From Clostridiaceae bacterium Marseille-Q4145 (GTDB taxonomy: Bacteria > Bacillota > Clostridia > Lachnospirales > Lachnospiraceae): a stretch of 64,000 bases of DNA. The position numbers and the translations under genes were made by a program. The notes under the pieces were generated by a model. The model had not been told where the DNA came from and made no database searches. It worked only from the letters and a program-made list of their open reading frames with translations. Location: NCBI GenBank assembly GCA_018223365.1, contig JAGTTP010000001.1, positions 62,001 through 126,000 of the forward strand, read 5' to 3'. This document shows, piece after piece, positions 8,281 through 17,763 of the stretch (its first letter is position 1; every line of letters starts with the position of its first letter).

Positions 8281-8832
8281 ATGGATCTTGGAAAAATTAT
8301 CGGTGAAAACCTGCGGCGATTGCGAACCGAACGGAATCTGTCCCTGGGGCAGCTGGCCAAAACTTCAGAAATCAGTAAAGGAATTTTGTCAGAAATTGAG
8401 AAAGGAAACAGCAATCCTACCATCAATACGATTCTGAAGATTGCCGATGGACTCAGCACTCCCTATACGGCTCTTCTGGAAGAGCCGGAAAAGGAATGTG
8501 ATCTGATTCGAAAGGAGGATACAGAGATTCAGCAGGACGATTTTGGAACTTATCGTCTCCGCTGTTATTTTCCCTGCAGTTCCTCCCGGAATTTTGAGTA
8601 TTTTCAAATGGAGCTGGATGCGGGATGTTCTCATACGTCTATCGGCCACCCGCCTAAGGCTCAGGAATATCTCTATGTAATCCGTGGCACGGTGGCGCTT
8701 ACGGCAGGCAGTGAAGAACATGTCCTGCATCCTGGCGACGCGTTACTGTTCGCCTCTTCCATTCCCCATGTCTATGAAAACCGAACCAATGAGACTGCGG
8801 AATGTATGATTATTAATTATTACGGGGGATAA
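8281..8832 (+). CDS. XRE-cupin transcriptional regulator
   Basis: A 183-residue regulator with an N-terminal Cro/C1-type helix-turn-helix (about 8-62; LRTERNLSLGQLAKTSEISKG) and a C-terminal cupin fold (about 105-180) carrying HPPKAQEYLYVIRG and HPGDALLFASSIPH. Such proteins often sense small molecules through the cupin. It starts at ATG 8281 after AAAAAGGAGC. The divergent position to azlCD makes that operon its probable target; the ligand may be an amino acid, which is inference. Confidence 0.88.
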   Translation: MDLGKIIGENLRRLRTERNLSLGQLAKTSEISKGILSEIEKGNSNPTINTILKIADGLSTPYTALLEEPEKECDLIRKEDTEIQQDDFGTYRLRCYFPCSSSRNFEYFQMELDAGCSHTSIGHPPKAQEYLYVIRGTVALTAGSEEHVLHPGDALLFASSIPHVYENRTNETAECMIINYYGG

Positions 8833-8849
8833 AAGACGAAATATATCCG

Positions 8850-9725
8850 TCAGCCGCAGCCGTTGCAGCCACTGCATACGGATGGTGCGGTTGCACATCC
8901 TCCCAGTGCTGTTTCCCGGAGCTCTGCCGGGATTCGTTTTCCTACGGTATACATGACCTGAATCATCTCATCCAGGGGAATCCGCTGTGGAATTCCTGCA
9001 AGAGCCATTTCCGCGGCAATGAGGCTGTTGGCCACACCGGCTGCATTGCGGTTCTGGCAGGGATATTCCACCAGTCCACCTACTGGATCGCAGACCAGCC
9101 CCAGCATGTTCATAAGTACCGTGGAAGCCGCATCGAGACATTGTCCTGGTGTTCCGCCCATGAGCTCTACTGCTGCAGACGCTGCCATGGCGGATGCCAC
9201 ACCCACCTCTGCCTGGCAGCCGCCGACGGCTCCGGCTACCGTTGCATTTCGCATAGCCAGATAGCCGACTGCTCCGGCATTAAAGAGCACCTTCACCATC
9301 TGATCGTCAGAAAGGTCATACGTCTCCTGAAAAGCCAGCAGAAGGCCCGGTACGATACCGGCAGAGCCGGCGGTAGGTGCTGCCACAATCAGACCCATGG
9401 AGGAATTGGTCTCCAATACGGCCATAGCATAGGTAATGGCTTTTTCCAGAATCGGTCCACACAGGCCTTTTCCGGCTGCCTGGTGTTCGGAAAGCTTTCT
9501 GGCTTCGCCGCCAATGAGTCCGCCCATGGAATTTACAGGTGTCTGAATGGGGGTTCGGGCAGAGTCTCTCATAATATGGAAGGCTTTTTCCATACGGGCC
9601 AGCGCTTCCAACTCTGAAATTTCCCCAAGCTCCACTTCCCGCTTCAGCATCACTTCAGAGATGGCATTTCCCGATTCTTCACAGAGGTGAAGCAGTTCTT
9701 TTGCATTTTTAAAATCCATCATCAA
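8850..9725 (-). CDS. sdaAA: L-serine dehydratase, iron-sulfur alpha subunit
   Basis: Catalytic subunit of the two-chain L-serine ammonia-lyase, converting serine to pyruvate and ammonia with a 4Fe-4S cluster. The 291-residue protein shows the family blocks PVNSMGGLIGGEA, PTAGSAGIVPG and CDPVGGLVEYPCQ, and C-terminal cysteines at about 277, 284, 287 and 290 (CSGCNGCG). It is the last gene of the sstT-sdaAB-sdaAA unit, 13 nt after sdaAB. Start at 9725 or a nearby in-frame ATG (MMMD). Confidence 0.96.
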   Translation of the reverse strand: MMMDFKNAKELLHLCEESGNAISEVMLKREVELGEISELEALARMEKAFHIMRDSARTPIQTPVNSMGGLIGGEARKLSEHQAAGKGLCGPILEKAITYAMAVLETNSSMGLIVAAPTAGSAGIVPGLLLAFQETYDLSDDQMVKVLFNAGAVGYLAMRNATVAGAVGGCQAEVGVASAMAASAAVELMGGTPGQCLDAASTVLMNMLGLVCDPVGGLVEYPCQNRNAAGVANSLIAAEMALAGIPQRIPLDEMIQVMYTVGKRIPAELRETALGGCATAPSVCSGCNGCG

Positions 9726-9738
9726 CCTCTTCTCCTCT

Positions 9739-10407
9739 CTAAGGCTGTACGATCATGACATCATGGACATGTTCATTCTTCAGAAGTTCTTTCCGAATAT
9801 TTTCAGGAAGATGACCATCAGATTCTACGATCGTGTAAGCAATATTTCCCTTTCCTTCCCGAAAAAGACGCATAAAAGCAATGTTGACGTTCCGGTCACT
9901 TAAAGCCTTTGTAATATGCGCCACAACACCGGGACGATCTTTTTGAATGACGATCACCGCACTATATTCGCCGGTAAAATCCACCTGAACCTTGTTGATA
10001 CGTGAAATACGTACCTTGCCTCCGCCTAGTGATTCACCGCGGACCGTCATCTCCTGCCCTGCCTTATTTACCATATGAATATCGACGGTGTTAGGGTGCA
10101 CATCTGTCTCTTCTTCATTGGGCTGAAACTGGAATGCAATGCCTTCGTTTTCTGCAATTTCAAAGGAATTACGGATCCGCATATCATCAGTGGTAAATCC
10201 CATGATTCCACCTAATAATGCCCGGTCTGTACCGTGTCCCCGATAGGTTCTGGCAAAAGAACCATAGAGCGTAAAGTCCACCTGTAGAAGTGGTCCGGTA
10301 ATCATCTTTTGTGCCAGATAAGCAATCTTTGCCGCTCCGGCAGTATGAGAACTGGAAGGTCCGATCATATTCGGTCCTAACACATCAAAGACACTGATAA
10401 AAGACAT
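9739..10407 (-). CDS. sdaAB: L-serine dehydratase, iron-sulfur beta subunit
   Basis: Partner chain of SdaAA, 222 residues. The N-terminal half carries VLGPNMIGPSSSHTAGA, involved in substrate and cluster handling. The C-terminal part (about 148-222) is an ACT domain (IQKDRPGVVAHITKAL), usually an amino acid sensor. ATG 10407 follows AAGGAGGC and sits within 5 nt of the sstT stop, so the two are co-translated. An in-frame upstream codon inside sstT is rejected as the start. Confidence 0.95.
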   Translation of the reverse strand: MSFISVFDVLGPNMIGPSSSHTAGAAKIAYLAQKMITGPLLQVDFTLYGSFARTYRGHGTDRALLGGIMGFTTDDMRIRNSFEIAENEGIAFQFQPNEEETDVHPNTVDIHMVNKAGQEMTVRGESLGGGKVRISRINKVQVDFTGEYSAVIVIQKDRPGVVAHITKALSDRNVNIAFMRLFREGKGNIAYTIVESDGHLPENIRKELLKNEHVHDVMIVQP

Positions 10408-10408
10408 T

Positions 10409-11620
10409 TTATGCCTCCTTAACGATAAATCTATGGTAAATCGTATCCACAATCACACCGATGGCATTGTCACCGGATACGTTGCAGGCAGTTCCAAAGG
10501 AATCCTGGGTAATGTAAAGTGCTACCATGATGGCGCAGATAGGACCATTGGGATCGCCTGCTTCTGCACCGAAAATCATGTACAGGAACGGCAGCGCTGT
10601 CATGATAGATCCGCCCGGAGCACCAGGAGAAGCCACCATGGCAATGCCAAGGGTCATAATAAATGGAATCACAGTGGACAGGCTGATGGGCAGCTGATTC
10701 ATCAGGCAGACAGCGGTTGCACAGGCGGTAATGGTAATCATGGAACCAGCCATATGAATGTTGGCACACAGCGGAACTACGAAATTACGGATCTGCTCGC
10801 AGACACCATCTGCCTCTGCACACTGCAGATTGACCGGAATGGTTGCTGCAGAAGATTGGGTTCCTAATGCGGTAGTATACCCTGGAATCTGATTTTTGAT
10901 TAATGTCAAAGGATTCTTCTTACTTACTGCACCTGCAATGCAGAACTGGATGGCAATGCAGATCAGATGCATGATGATGACCACAAGGAAGACTTTCCAG
11001 AGAATGCTCAAAATAGCGAAGGTCTTGCCGGATTTGGTCATGTCCACAAAAGTACCGCAGATGTACAATGGAAGCAGCGGAATGATCACCGTATGAAGTA
11101 CCTTGTCAATAATTTTGGAAAAATCACCGATGCCGTTATAAAGGCTGTTTCCCAACTCTTTTCCTCTCATGGTAGACAGGCAGAGTCCGAGAACGAAAGC
11201 CAGTGCCACTGCGGACAGGGTATCTAATACCGGTTCCAGTGAAATAGAAAAATAAGAACTTAAAGAAGCATCTGCGGTTGCTGCGATCTGCTCCAGTGCC
11301 CCCGCACTCATAAAACTCGGAAACAGATTGTCAGCTACCAGGAAGGAAGCGGTTCCTGCGATCAGTGTAGAACCATAAGCAATGGCTACGGTGATCAGCA
11401 AAAGTTTACCTGCCCCCTGGGACAGATCCGCGATTCCCATGGTGACATAGGCAAGAATCATCAGCGGAATGACGAATTTTAAAAATGTACTGAAAAGTCC
11501 GGATAATGTGACAACCAGACGGCAGAAGCCCTCCGGCAGAAACTGCCCGATCAGAATACCGAGCACGATCGCAATGATCAGTTTGGGAACCAGTCCCAGT
11601 TTTCGTTTGTTTTCTCTCAT
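10409..11620 (-). CDS. sstT: Sodium/serine(threonine) symporter, DAACS family
   Basis: A 403-residue transporter of the dicarboxylate/amino acid:cation symporter family. Signature segments include FLKFVIPLMILAYVTMGIADL, the serine-containing TTALGTQSSAATIPV loop and the SPGAPGGSIMTALPF segment. Length and the shorter sequence match SstT-like serine/threonine importers rather than glutamate carriers. ATG 11620 is used because GGAGGG lies 8-13 nt upstream; a codon at 11635 would contain that ribosome site. It heads the operon with serine dehydratase, which supports serine as substrate. Confidence 0.9.
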   Translation of the reverse strand: MRENKRKLGLVPKLIIAIVLGILIGQFLPEGFCRLVVTLSGLFSTFLKFVIPLMILAYVTMGIADLSQGAGKLLLITVAIAYGSTLIAGTASFLVADNLFPSFMSAGALEQIAATADASLSSYFSISLEPVLDTLSAVALAFVLGLCLSTMRGKELGNSLYNGIGDFSKIIDKVLHTVIIPLLPLYICGTFVDMTKSGKTFAILSILWKVFLVVIIMHLICIAIQFCIAGAVSKKNPLTLIKNQIPGYTTALGTQSSAATIPVNLQCAEADGVCEQIRNFVVPLCANIHMAGSMITITACATAVCLMNQLPISLSTVIPFIMTLGIAMVASPGAPGGSIMTALPFLYMIFGAEAGDPNGPICAIMVALYITQDSFGTACNVSGDNAIGVIVDTIYHRFIVKEA

Positions 11621-11655
11621 GTTTGTACCCTCCAAATTTTCCCCTTTGTATGGTT

Positions 11656-11709
11656 TGCCATAAATGGCAGTTACTTCCAGAGTATATCATAGGGAAATAC
11701 TACAATCAA
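11656..11709 (-). promoter_or_regulatory. sstT-sda promoter with a downstream dyad
   Basis: TTGATT (-35, 11704-11709), 17-bp spacer, TATACT (-10, 11681-11686). A perfect 14-bp palindrome TGCCATAAATGGCA at 11656-11669 lies about 12 bp downstream of the -10, a suitable place for an operator or a small 5' hairpin. Confidence 0.65.
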
Positions 11710-11758
11710 ACTCATACTTTTCATATATAAGATGAATAATTTTCACAATGAAAAGCAC

Positions 11759-11788
11759 AAAAAAACTGGAAGCTTAAAAAGCTCCCAG
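11759..11788 (-). terminator. Intrinsic terminator overlapping the AEC transporter stop codon
   Basis: CTGGGAGCTT pairs with AAGCTTCCAG around a 3-nt loop, followed by seven T residues on the minus strand. The hairpin contains the stop codon of the AEC gene (11774-11776) and separates it from the sstT promoter. Confidence 0.85.
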
Positions 11789-12715
11789 CTGTTTAAACAG
11801 GAAAATCCATCCGCATATAGTAATGCAGGATAAAAGGGATGTAAAGATCAGGCATCCTGCAGCCAGTTCCCCGTTGCTGTCCATCTGCTGCGCCATGGTA
11901 TATCCCGATACCGCACAGGGGGCTCCGAACATAATAATGAGAAGCGCTAACGGAAGTCCCCGAAGCCCTAACAGATATCCGGCTCCTAATGCCAGCCCCG
12001 GACTGACAATCAGCTTTCCGGTTACCCCTAAGATCAGATTCTTCAGGTTCTCTTTGATACTGCTGAACCGGAAGGATGCGCCCATGACCATCAATGCAAC
12101 GACGGATGCGGAGGAAGCGACCTGTCCCATAGGCTTTGACAAAATCACAGGAAGTTTCACTCCCAGCACAGCCGCGATAATTCCTGCCACCGCTCCGAAA
12201 ATCAGGGGATTGGTCACGATTCTCTTCACAATCATCCCTGGCTTTAAGGTTCCGCCACGGAACACTTCCAGCGTTATTACCGCCAGTACATTATAGATGG
12301 GAACGATAATTGCCACCATAACGGTGGTCAGTCCCATGGCTTCATCTCCCATGAGATTGTTCATGATCGGAATTCCCATCAGTACAAAATTTCCACGGTA
12401 GACCGCCTGAATCAGCGCGCCGCGGCTGTAATTCTGCTTCTCAGTCAGCAACGCCACGACAAGCGCAAGTCCATAGACTACTAACAGCATACCAATACAG
12501 AATGCAATGTAGCCTGGTAGAATGACGCCGGAAAAATTCACGGAATAAATATTATAAAACATCATAATCGGAAACATCACCTGAAAAATCGCCTTGTTGG
12601 CATGATTCAGCTCTGTATCCGACATAATATGAAGATTCCGGGAAGCCATACCAAGTAAAATCAATAAAAAGATCGGCATGACTGCTTCCACTGCAATCCT
12701 GAAATTCATAAGCAT
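11774..12715 (-). CDS. AEC (auxin efflux carrier) family transporter
   Basis: A 313-residue membrane protein with about ten hydrophobic segments in two halves and the AEC patterns NHANKAIFQVMFPIMMF, RGNFVLMGIPIMNNL and FGAPCAVSGYTMAQQM. Bacterial members export or import organic acids such as malate; the substrate here is not determined. ATG 12715 has GAGG 9 nt upstream. It follows the Nudix gene by 6 nt and ends at an intrinsic terminator, so it is the last gene of that transcript. Confidence 0.88.
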   Translation of the reverse strand: MLMNFRIAVEAVMPIFLLILLGMASRNLHIMSDTELNHANKAIFQVMFPIMMFYNIYSVNFSGVILPGYIAFCIGMLLVVYGLALVVALLTEKQNYSRGALIQAVYRGNFVLMGIPIMNNLMGDEAMGLTTVMVAIIVPIYNVLAVITLEVFRGGTLKPGMIVKRIVTNPLIFGAVAGIIAAVLGVKLPVILSKPMGQVASSASVVALMVMGASFRFSSIKENLKNLILGVTGKLIVSPGLALGAGYLLGLRGLPLALLIIMFGAPCAVSGYTMAQQMDSNGELAAGCLIFTSLLSCITICGWIFLFKQLGAF

Positions 12716-12721
12716 CAGCAG

Positions 12722-13342
12722 TTACCTCAGGAAATAGAATGGATCTTCTGCTGTATGGCACAGAAAATGCATCAGAAGGTATCCGCAGTTAATCGACACA
12801 TGTTCTTCCTGTAAAATCCGGCGTACCTCTTTCCGGTCAGCCAGGACAACTTCCAGGTCTTCATTGTCCTCCAGTCCGGCTTTGGAAATATTGCCAGATG
12901 CGTAGCCGTAGACGGTTGCACAGGACTCATCCGTCATACCGATAGTGGTGAACAGCGGTTTGCTGAACATTTCATTGGCTTTTACCGATGTGAAATCAAG
13001 TCCGGTCTCTTCCTTTAGTTCTCTGGCTCCGGCTTCTGCATAGGTTTCCCCTGCATCTACCAGTCCAGCCGGAAATTCATAGACATAGTCATCAATGGAG
13101 AACCGGTACTGACGAACCATCACGACTTTATCTCTTCTCGGACCATATAATGCATAGATAATTACGCCATCCGGACGATTTACCCGGGTATTCATTTTCA
13201 GTGTATCAATAGAAGACGCACGGGATGCAATGTGATAGATGCCCTGGCCTCCGACTTTATTTTCATACTGAATGTCATACATATTGAGAAAACGGTTGTC
13301 TGTCTTTTTCTCAACAGAAAGAACGCGGTCATGCTTTTCCAT
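12722..13342 (-). CDS. Nudix hydrolase, ADP-ribose pyrophosphatase type
   Basis: A 206-residue Nudix enzyme. The full Nudix box G-x5-E-x7-RE-x2-EE-x-G is present at about residues 93-115 (from GLVDAGET to REL KEETG), giving the metal-binding glutamates. The preceding VRQYRF and EFPAG segments are typical of ADP-sugar pyrophosphatases, which cleave ADP-ribose to AMP and ribose 5-phosphate. It follows rsfS by 2 nt. Exact substrate is inferred from subfamily features only. Confidence 0.88.
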   Translation of the reverse strand: MEKHDRVLSVEKKTDNRFLNMYDIQYENKVGGQGIYHIASRASSIDTLKMNTRVNRPDGVIIYALYGPRRDKVVMVRQYRFSIDDYVYEFPAGLVDAGETYAEAGARELKEETGLDFTSVKANEMFSKPLFTTIGMTDESCATVYGYASGNISKAGLEDNEDLEVVLADRKEVRRILQEEHVSINCGYLLMHFLCHTAEDPFYFLR

Positions 13343-13344
13343 TT

Positions 13345-13707
13345 TTATGCCTCTAACTCTTCCTCAGAAACGATTTTTCCATCTCTCCAGATTCTCTCCA
13401 GATCGTAGAACAGACGGTTCTCCTCATCAAAAATGTGAACGATAATATCCTGGTAATCCATGAGAATCCAGTTTGCAGTCTGATAACCTTCAATCTGCTT
13501 CTGCTCATATCCGGCTTTATACAGACGTTCTTCTACTTCGTCTGCCATAGCCTGCACCTGATTGCGGTTGCTTCCGGATGCAATGATAAAGTAGTCTGCC
13601 AGAACGGAAACATCAGAAATGTCAAGGATTTTGATGTCGTTTGCTTTCTTCTCTTCCAGTCCTGCAATTGCCAGTTTTGCCATTTCCTTTGAATTTTTTA
13701 ATACCAT
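13345..13707 (-). CDS. rsfS: Ribosomal silencing factor RsfS (Iojap/YbeB)
   Basis: A 120-residue protein that binds L14 on the large subunit and blocks joining of the 30S subunit when translation should slow. Family signatures seen: ILDISDVSVLADYFIIASGSNRNQVQAMADEVEE, QIEGYQTANWILMDYQDIIVHIF and YDLERIWRDG. The order yqeK then rsfS downstream of nadD is conserved in Firmicutes. Confidence 0.95.
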   Translation of the reverse strand: MVLKNSKEMAKLAIAGLEEKKANDIKILDISDVSVLADYFIIASGSNRNQVQAMADEVEERLYKAGYEQKQIEGYQTANWILMDYQDIIVHIFDEENRLFYDLERIWRDGKIVSEEELEA

Positions 13708-13719
13708 AGTTCTTCTCCT

Positions 13720-14307
13720 CTAGGGTTGTAATTGCTGTTGATAGAAATCATAAGTTGATTTTGTCATGGAATCCACATCCTCAGGAGAATCTCCCAGATA
13801 GTTCAAAGTATCCTGCAAAATCTTTAAAAGCGCACGGTCCAGGTCGATGAAAGCCAGTTTCCGGATCTCGCCAAGATTCGGCGCCTTGTCTCTTTTGGGT
13901 TCAATATAATCAGCTACATAAACGATCTTTTCCAGAAGCGTCATATCAGGACGGCCGGTGGTGTGCCAGCGAATGGCTCCCAGCACTTCCTCATCGGTAA
14001 TGTCGTACTTCTTTTCAGCCAGAACAGCACCTACCTTTGCATGTAACATAAAGGGATTTTTCTTTTCCAGATCGGTAATCTCCAGCCCGTACTTTTCTGC
14101 TGTCTTCAGCTTCTTGGCATTGGGCATGCATTTGGCACAGTCGTGCATGAGTCCGGCCAGAAGCGCTTTATCAAGATCACATTCATAGCGCATGGCCAGC
14201 GCTGCACTGGTATACATAACGCCAAGCGTGTGTTCATAGCGGCTTTCGTCCATATTTTTCTTCAGGTCTTTTTTCAAATCTCTGATACAGATTTCGTCCA
14301 TGTCCAA
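13720..14307 (-). CDS. yqeK: YqeK HD-domain diadenosine tetraphosphatase
   Basis: A 195-residue HD hydrolase; family members split Ap4A symmetrically into two ADP. Metal ligands visible are His26 (RYEHTLGV), His55-Asp56 (AGLMHDCAKC), and a downstream HAKVGAVLAEK and IRWHTTGRPDM. It sits between nadD and rsfS, the usual Firmicutes context, 10 nt after nadD. Confidence 0.93.
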   Translation of the reverse strand: MDMDEICIRDLKKDLKKNMDESRYEHTLGVMYTSAALAMRYECDLDKALLAGLMHDCAKCMPNAKKLKTAEKYGLEITDLEKKNPFMLHAKVGAVLAEKKYDITDEEVLGAIRWHTTGRPDMTLLEKIVYVADYIEPKRDKAPNLGEIRKLAFIDLDRALLKILQDTLNYLGDSPEDVDSMTKSTYDFYQQQLQP

Positions 14308-14317
14308 GACTCCTTTC

Positions 14318-14932
14318 TCATTCGTACAGATGATTCTGACGAATATAGGCTGTCACTTCTTCCGGAAGCATATCGGAAGTATCCTCCCCCTGCTGCAGTC
14401 TTTTGCGGATCTCTTCCGATGCAATATCCATGTTCGGGGTATTTAAAATACGAATATCCGCACCAAAAAGCTGCTTCAGTTCTTCGATTTTCTGAAGAAT
14501 CTCATCTTTCCGGCAATGATCCCTGGTAGCAGCCAGAATGACACATTCCCGGCTGATAATATCCGGTCTTTTCCAGTCTACAAAATCAAACAGGGAATCG
14601 GCTCCCATAATGAAATAAAACTGCACCTTTGGAAACAGATCTTTTAAAATATGAATCGTTTCAAAGGTATAGTGATAGCTCATTTCGAACTGCTCCAGTC
14701 CGCATAAGCGTAAATACGGAATCCCTGCAATGGCGCGGCGAACCATCTCCATCCGATGAGAAACATCGGCCTGGGAATGGTCTCTCTTGTGAGGGGGACG
14801 TCCGTTAGGCATCATCCATACTTCATCCAACGCGAACTGCCGGTAAGCCTGCTCCGCCAGTGCCAGATGCGCCTTGTGAACCGGATCGAACGTGCCGCCC
14901 ATGATTCCGATCTGTTTCCAGCCTTCGTCCAT
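14318..14932 (-). CDS. nadD: Nicotinate-nucleotide adenylyltransferase
   Basis: Joins ATP and nicotinate mononucleotide to form deamido-NAD in NAD biosynthesis. The 204-residue protein begins with the nucleotidyltransferase motif GGTFDPVHKAHL (residues 12-23, HxxH) and has PPHKR, FIMGADSLFDFVDW and the C-terminal IASEEIRKRLQQG (the ISSTxIR-like ATP motif). Adjacent to yqeK. Confidence 0.96.
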   Translation of the reverse strand: MDEGWKQIGIMGGTFDPVHKAHLALAEQAYRQFALDEVWMMPNGRPPHKRDHSQADVSHRMEMVRRAIAGIPYLRLCGLEQFEMSYHYTFETIHILKDLFPKVQFYFIMGADSLFDFVDWKRPDIISRECVILAATRDHCRKDEILQKIEELKQLFGADIRILNTPNMDIASEEIRKRLQQGEDTSDMLPEEVTAYIRQNHLYE

Positions 14933-14949
14933 ATAGCCTCTCTTCTGCG

Positions 14950-15243
14950 CTACTTAGGAAGCACGATTTTCTTCTTCTCGTCTTTTCCTTCTTTGTAAAG
15001 CACAATCTTCTTTCCGATGACTTGTACCACCTGGGAACGAGTTCTCTCTCCCACCAGGGCTGCCAGCTCCTTCGGATCATCCATACAGTTCTGCAGCACG
15101 CTGATCTTGATCAGTTCCCGTGCTTCCAGTGCTTCTGCAATGGCTGCTGTATTCTCCGGCGTCAGACTGTTCTTGCCGATCTGGAAAATCGGTTCCATGG
15201 TCTGTGCCAGTCCTTTTAAATAAGCTCTCTGCTTGCTTGTCAT
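14950..15243 (-). CDS. yhbY: YhbY-type RNA-binding protein (CRM domain)
   Basis: A 97-residue single CRM-domain protein that associates with pre-50S particles. Seen: MTSKQRAYLKGLAQTMEPIFQIGKNSLT at the start, then GKN and LIKISVLQN, VQVIGKKIVLYK. Located between obgE and nadD, in the standard ribosome-assembly block, 11 nt after obgE. Confidence 0.92.
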   Translation of the reverse strand: MTSKQRAYLKGLAQTMEPIFQIGKNSLTPENTAAIAEALEARELIKISVLQNCMDDPKELAALVGERTRSQVVQVIGKKIVLYKEGKDEKKKIVLPK

Positions 15244-15254
15244 AATTTATCCTC

Positions 15255-16565
<1,311 letters not shown>

Positions 16566-16584
16566 CTAAAAAAACAAAGTTTTT

Positions 16585-16623
16585 TATTAAGAAAGGGCTC
16601 CAAATCTTACCGACTTGAAGCCC
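16585..16623 (-). terminator. Terminator-like hairpin between rpmA and obgE
   Basis: GGGCTTCAA pairs with TTGGAGCCC (arms 16615-16623 and 16595-16603, one G-U) and is followed by TTTCTTAAT and further T runs. Since obgE follows in the same direction, partial read-through may set a lower obgE level than the ribosomal genes. Confidence 0.65.
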
Positions 16624-16636
16624 TTGTGAATGCGGA

Positions 16637-16924
16637 TTATTCAGCTGCTACCGGAACGATAGAAACCTGCTTTTTATCTCTTCCTTTTCTCTCGAAGCGA
16701 ACAACTCCATCCACTAAAGCGAATAAAGTATCATCTCCGCCGCGTCCTACATTCACACCCGGGTGAATCTTGGTTCCGCGCTGTCTGTAAAGGATGTTTC
16801 CGGCTTTCACAAACTGGCCGTCAGCTCTCTTGGCACCAAGTCTCTTGGACTCGGAATCTCTGCCGTTCTTTGTAGAACCGACTCCCTTCTTATGTGCGAA
16901 CATCTGAAGGTTCATATTCAACAT
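16637..16924 (-). CDS. rpmA: 50S ribosomal protein L27 with cleavable N-terminus
   Basis: A 95-residue L27. The Firmicutes-type leader MLNMNLQMF is followed by [23 protein letters not shown], so the mature protein should begin at Ala10 after removal by Prp, whose gene is at 17437-17763. Mature L27 reaches into the peptidyl-transferase centre, which explains why removal is essential in relatives such as Staphylococcus. Confidence 0.98.
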   Translation of the reverse strand: MLNMNLQMFAHKKGVGSTKNGRDSESKRLGAKRADGQFVKAGNILYRQRGTKIHPGVNVGRGGDDTLFALVDGVVRFERKGRDKKQVSIVPVAAE

Positions 16925-16980
16925 AGGTCTGCACCTCCCTGAATTTCTTAATGAATAAGTAACTGGTTAACTGTAAAAAA

Positions 16981-17289
16981 TTATTTGTTGATCTTTTCGA
17001 TCTTAACAGCGGTGTACTGCTGTCTGTGACCATTCTTTTTATGATATCCAGTTTTTCTCTTGTACTTGTAAACGATAACTTTTTTCGCTTTTCCGTCACC
17101 GATTACAGATGCTTCTACGGTAGCACCCTCGACTACCGGAGTACCTACGGTAAGAGCGTCGTCACATACAGCGAGAACCTGATCAAATACATAGTTAGAA
17201 CCTGCTTCAGCACCGAGCTTCTCAACTTTGATCACATCGCCCTCAGATACTTTATACTGTTTACCACCTGTTGCAATAATCGCGTACAT
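16981..17289 (-). CDS. rplU: 50S ribosomal protein L21
   Basis: A 102-residue L21: [18 protein letters not shown] at the start and a C-terminal [20 protein letters not shown] 17289 follows TTAGGAGGTGCC. It is the first gene of the rplU-rpmA-obgE transcript, downstream of an L21-type leader and a strong promoter. Confidence 0.98.
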   Translation of the reverse strand: MYAIIATGGKQYKVSEGDVIKVEKLGAEAGSNYVFDQVLAVCDDALTVGTPVVEGATVEASVIGDGKAKKVIVYKYKRKTGYHKKNGHRQQYTAVKIEKINK

Positions 17290-17366
17290 ATGGCACCTCC
17301 TAATATTTACTCGCCAGCTTCGGTGTCGTCCATTTGGACAAACTTGCAACCCCACTGCGCGGCATC
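17290..17366 (-). ncRNA. L21 leader (5' untranslated autoregulatory element)
   Basis: The transcribed region between the rplU promoter and ATG contains GCAAGTTTGTCCAAATGG and ACGACACCGAAGCTGGCG, with GTCC-AAAT-GGAC forming a small hairpin. This matches my recollection of the Firmicutes L21 leader, thought to bind L21 for feedback control; a covariance-model search was not possible here. Confidence 0.6.
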
Positions 17367-17372
17367 TTTGAT

Positions 17373-17401
17373 ATAATAGCATAGTGTTTTATGCCTGTCA
17401 A
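17373..17401 (-). promoter_or_regulatory. rplU operon promoter
   Basis: A perfect TTGACA (17396-17401), 17-bp spacer and TATTAT (17373-17378), as expected for a strong housekeeping ribosomal-protein promoter. It lies between prp and rplU, so prp is transcribed separately. Confidence 0.8.
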
Positions 17402-17436
17402 GTAATTTGCCTTAACTTTTTGGAAAACTTTCCACT

Positions 17437-17763
17437 CTATTTTTCTTCGGTGTCAGCCACCTGCAGATAATCCGTTCCGTAGGATTTTACAATATTCCGA
17501 AGTCCTAGCATCAGTGCATCCATCAGAAGATCCGTTCCTGCTGATACATTGGAAGTGAACTCCCAACTTTCAATCATACCGTCTTTACAGTCGCAGGTAA
17601 AGGCATCTTCCGTAAACTCTTCAATAGAATTGATGGTATTAATGACCAATGCGGACACAGCCGCGCAGACAATATCTTCACCCTCATCCGCATATCCTGC
17701 ATGACCCTGGATGTGAAAACTCTTATAATGCCCTTTTTCTTTTAACGCATGTACTTCTATCAT
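17437..17763 (-). CDS. prp: Prp ribosomal-processing cysteine protease
   Basis: A 108-residue DUF464/YsxB protein that removes the N-terminal extension of L27. The predicted catalytic pair is seen: His21 in IQGHAGYA and Cys33 in DIVCAAVSAL. ATG 17763 follows AAAGGAG and overlaps the end of rng by 4 nt. In Bacillus the gene sits between rplU and rpmA; here it is upstream of the rplU promoter and joined to rng, so its expression is uncoupled from its substrate. Confidence 0.93.
   Translation of the reverse strand: MIEVHALKEKGHYKSFHIQGHAGYADEGEDIVCAAVSALVINTINSIEEFTEDAFTCDCKDGMIESWEFTSNVSAGTDLLMDALMLGLRNIVKSYGTDYLQVADTEEK

Noticed and set aside
11621..11773. T-box or other riboswitch before sstT
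   Set aside because: No T-box sequence or antiterminator pair; the gap holds a promoter, a short palindrome and the terminator of the previous gene.
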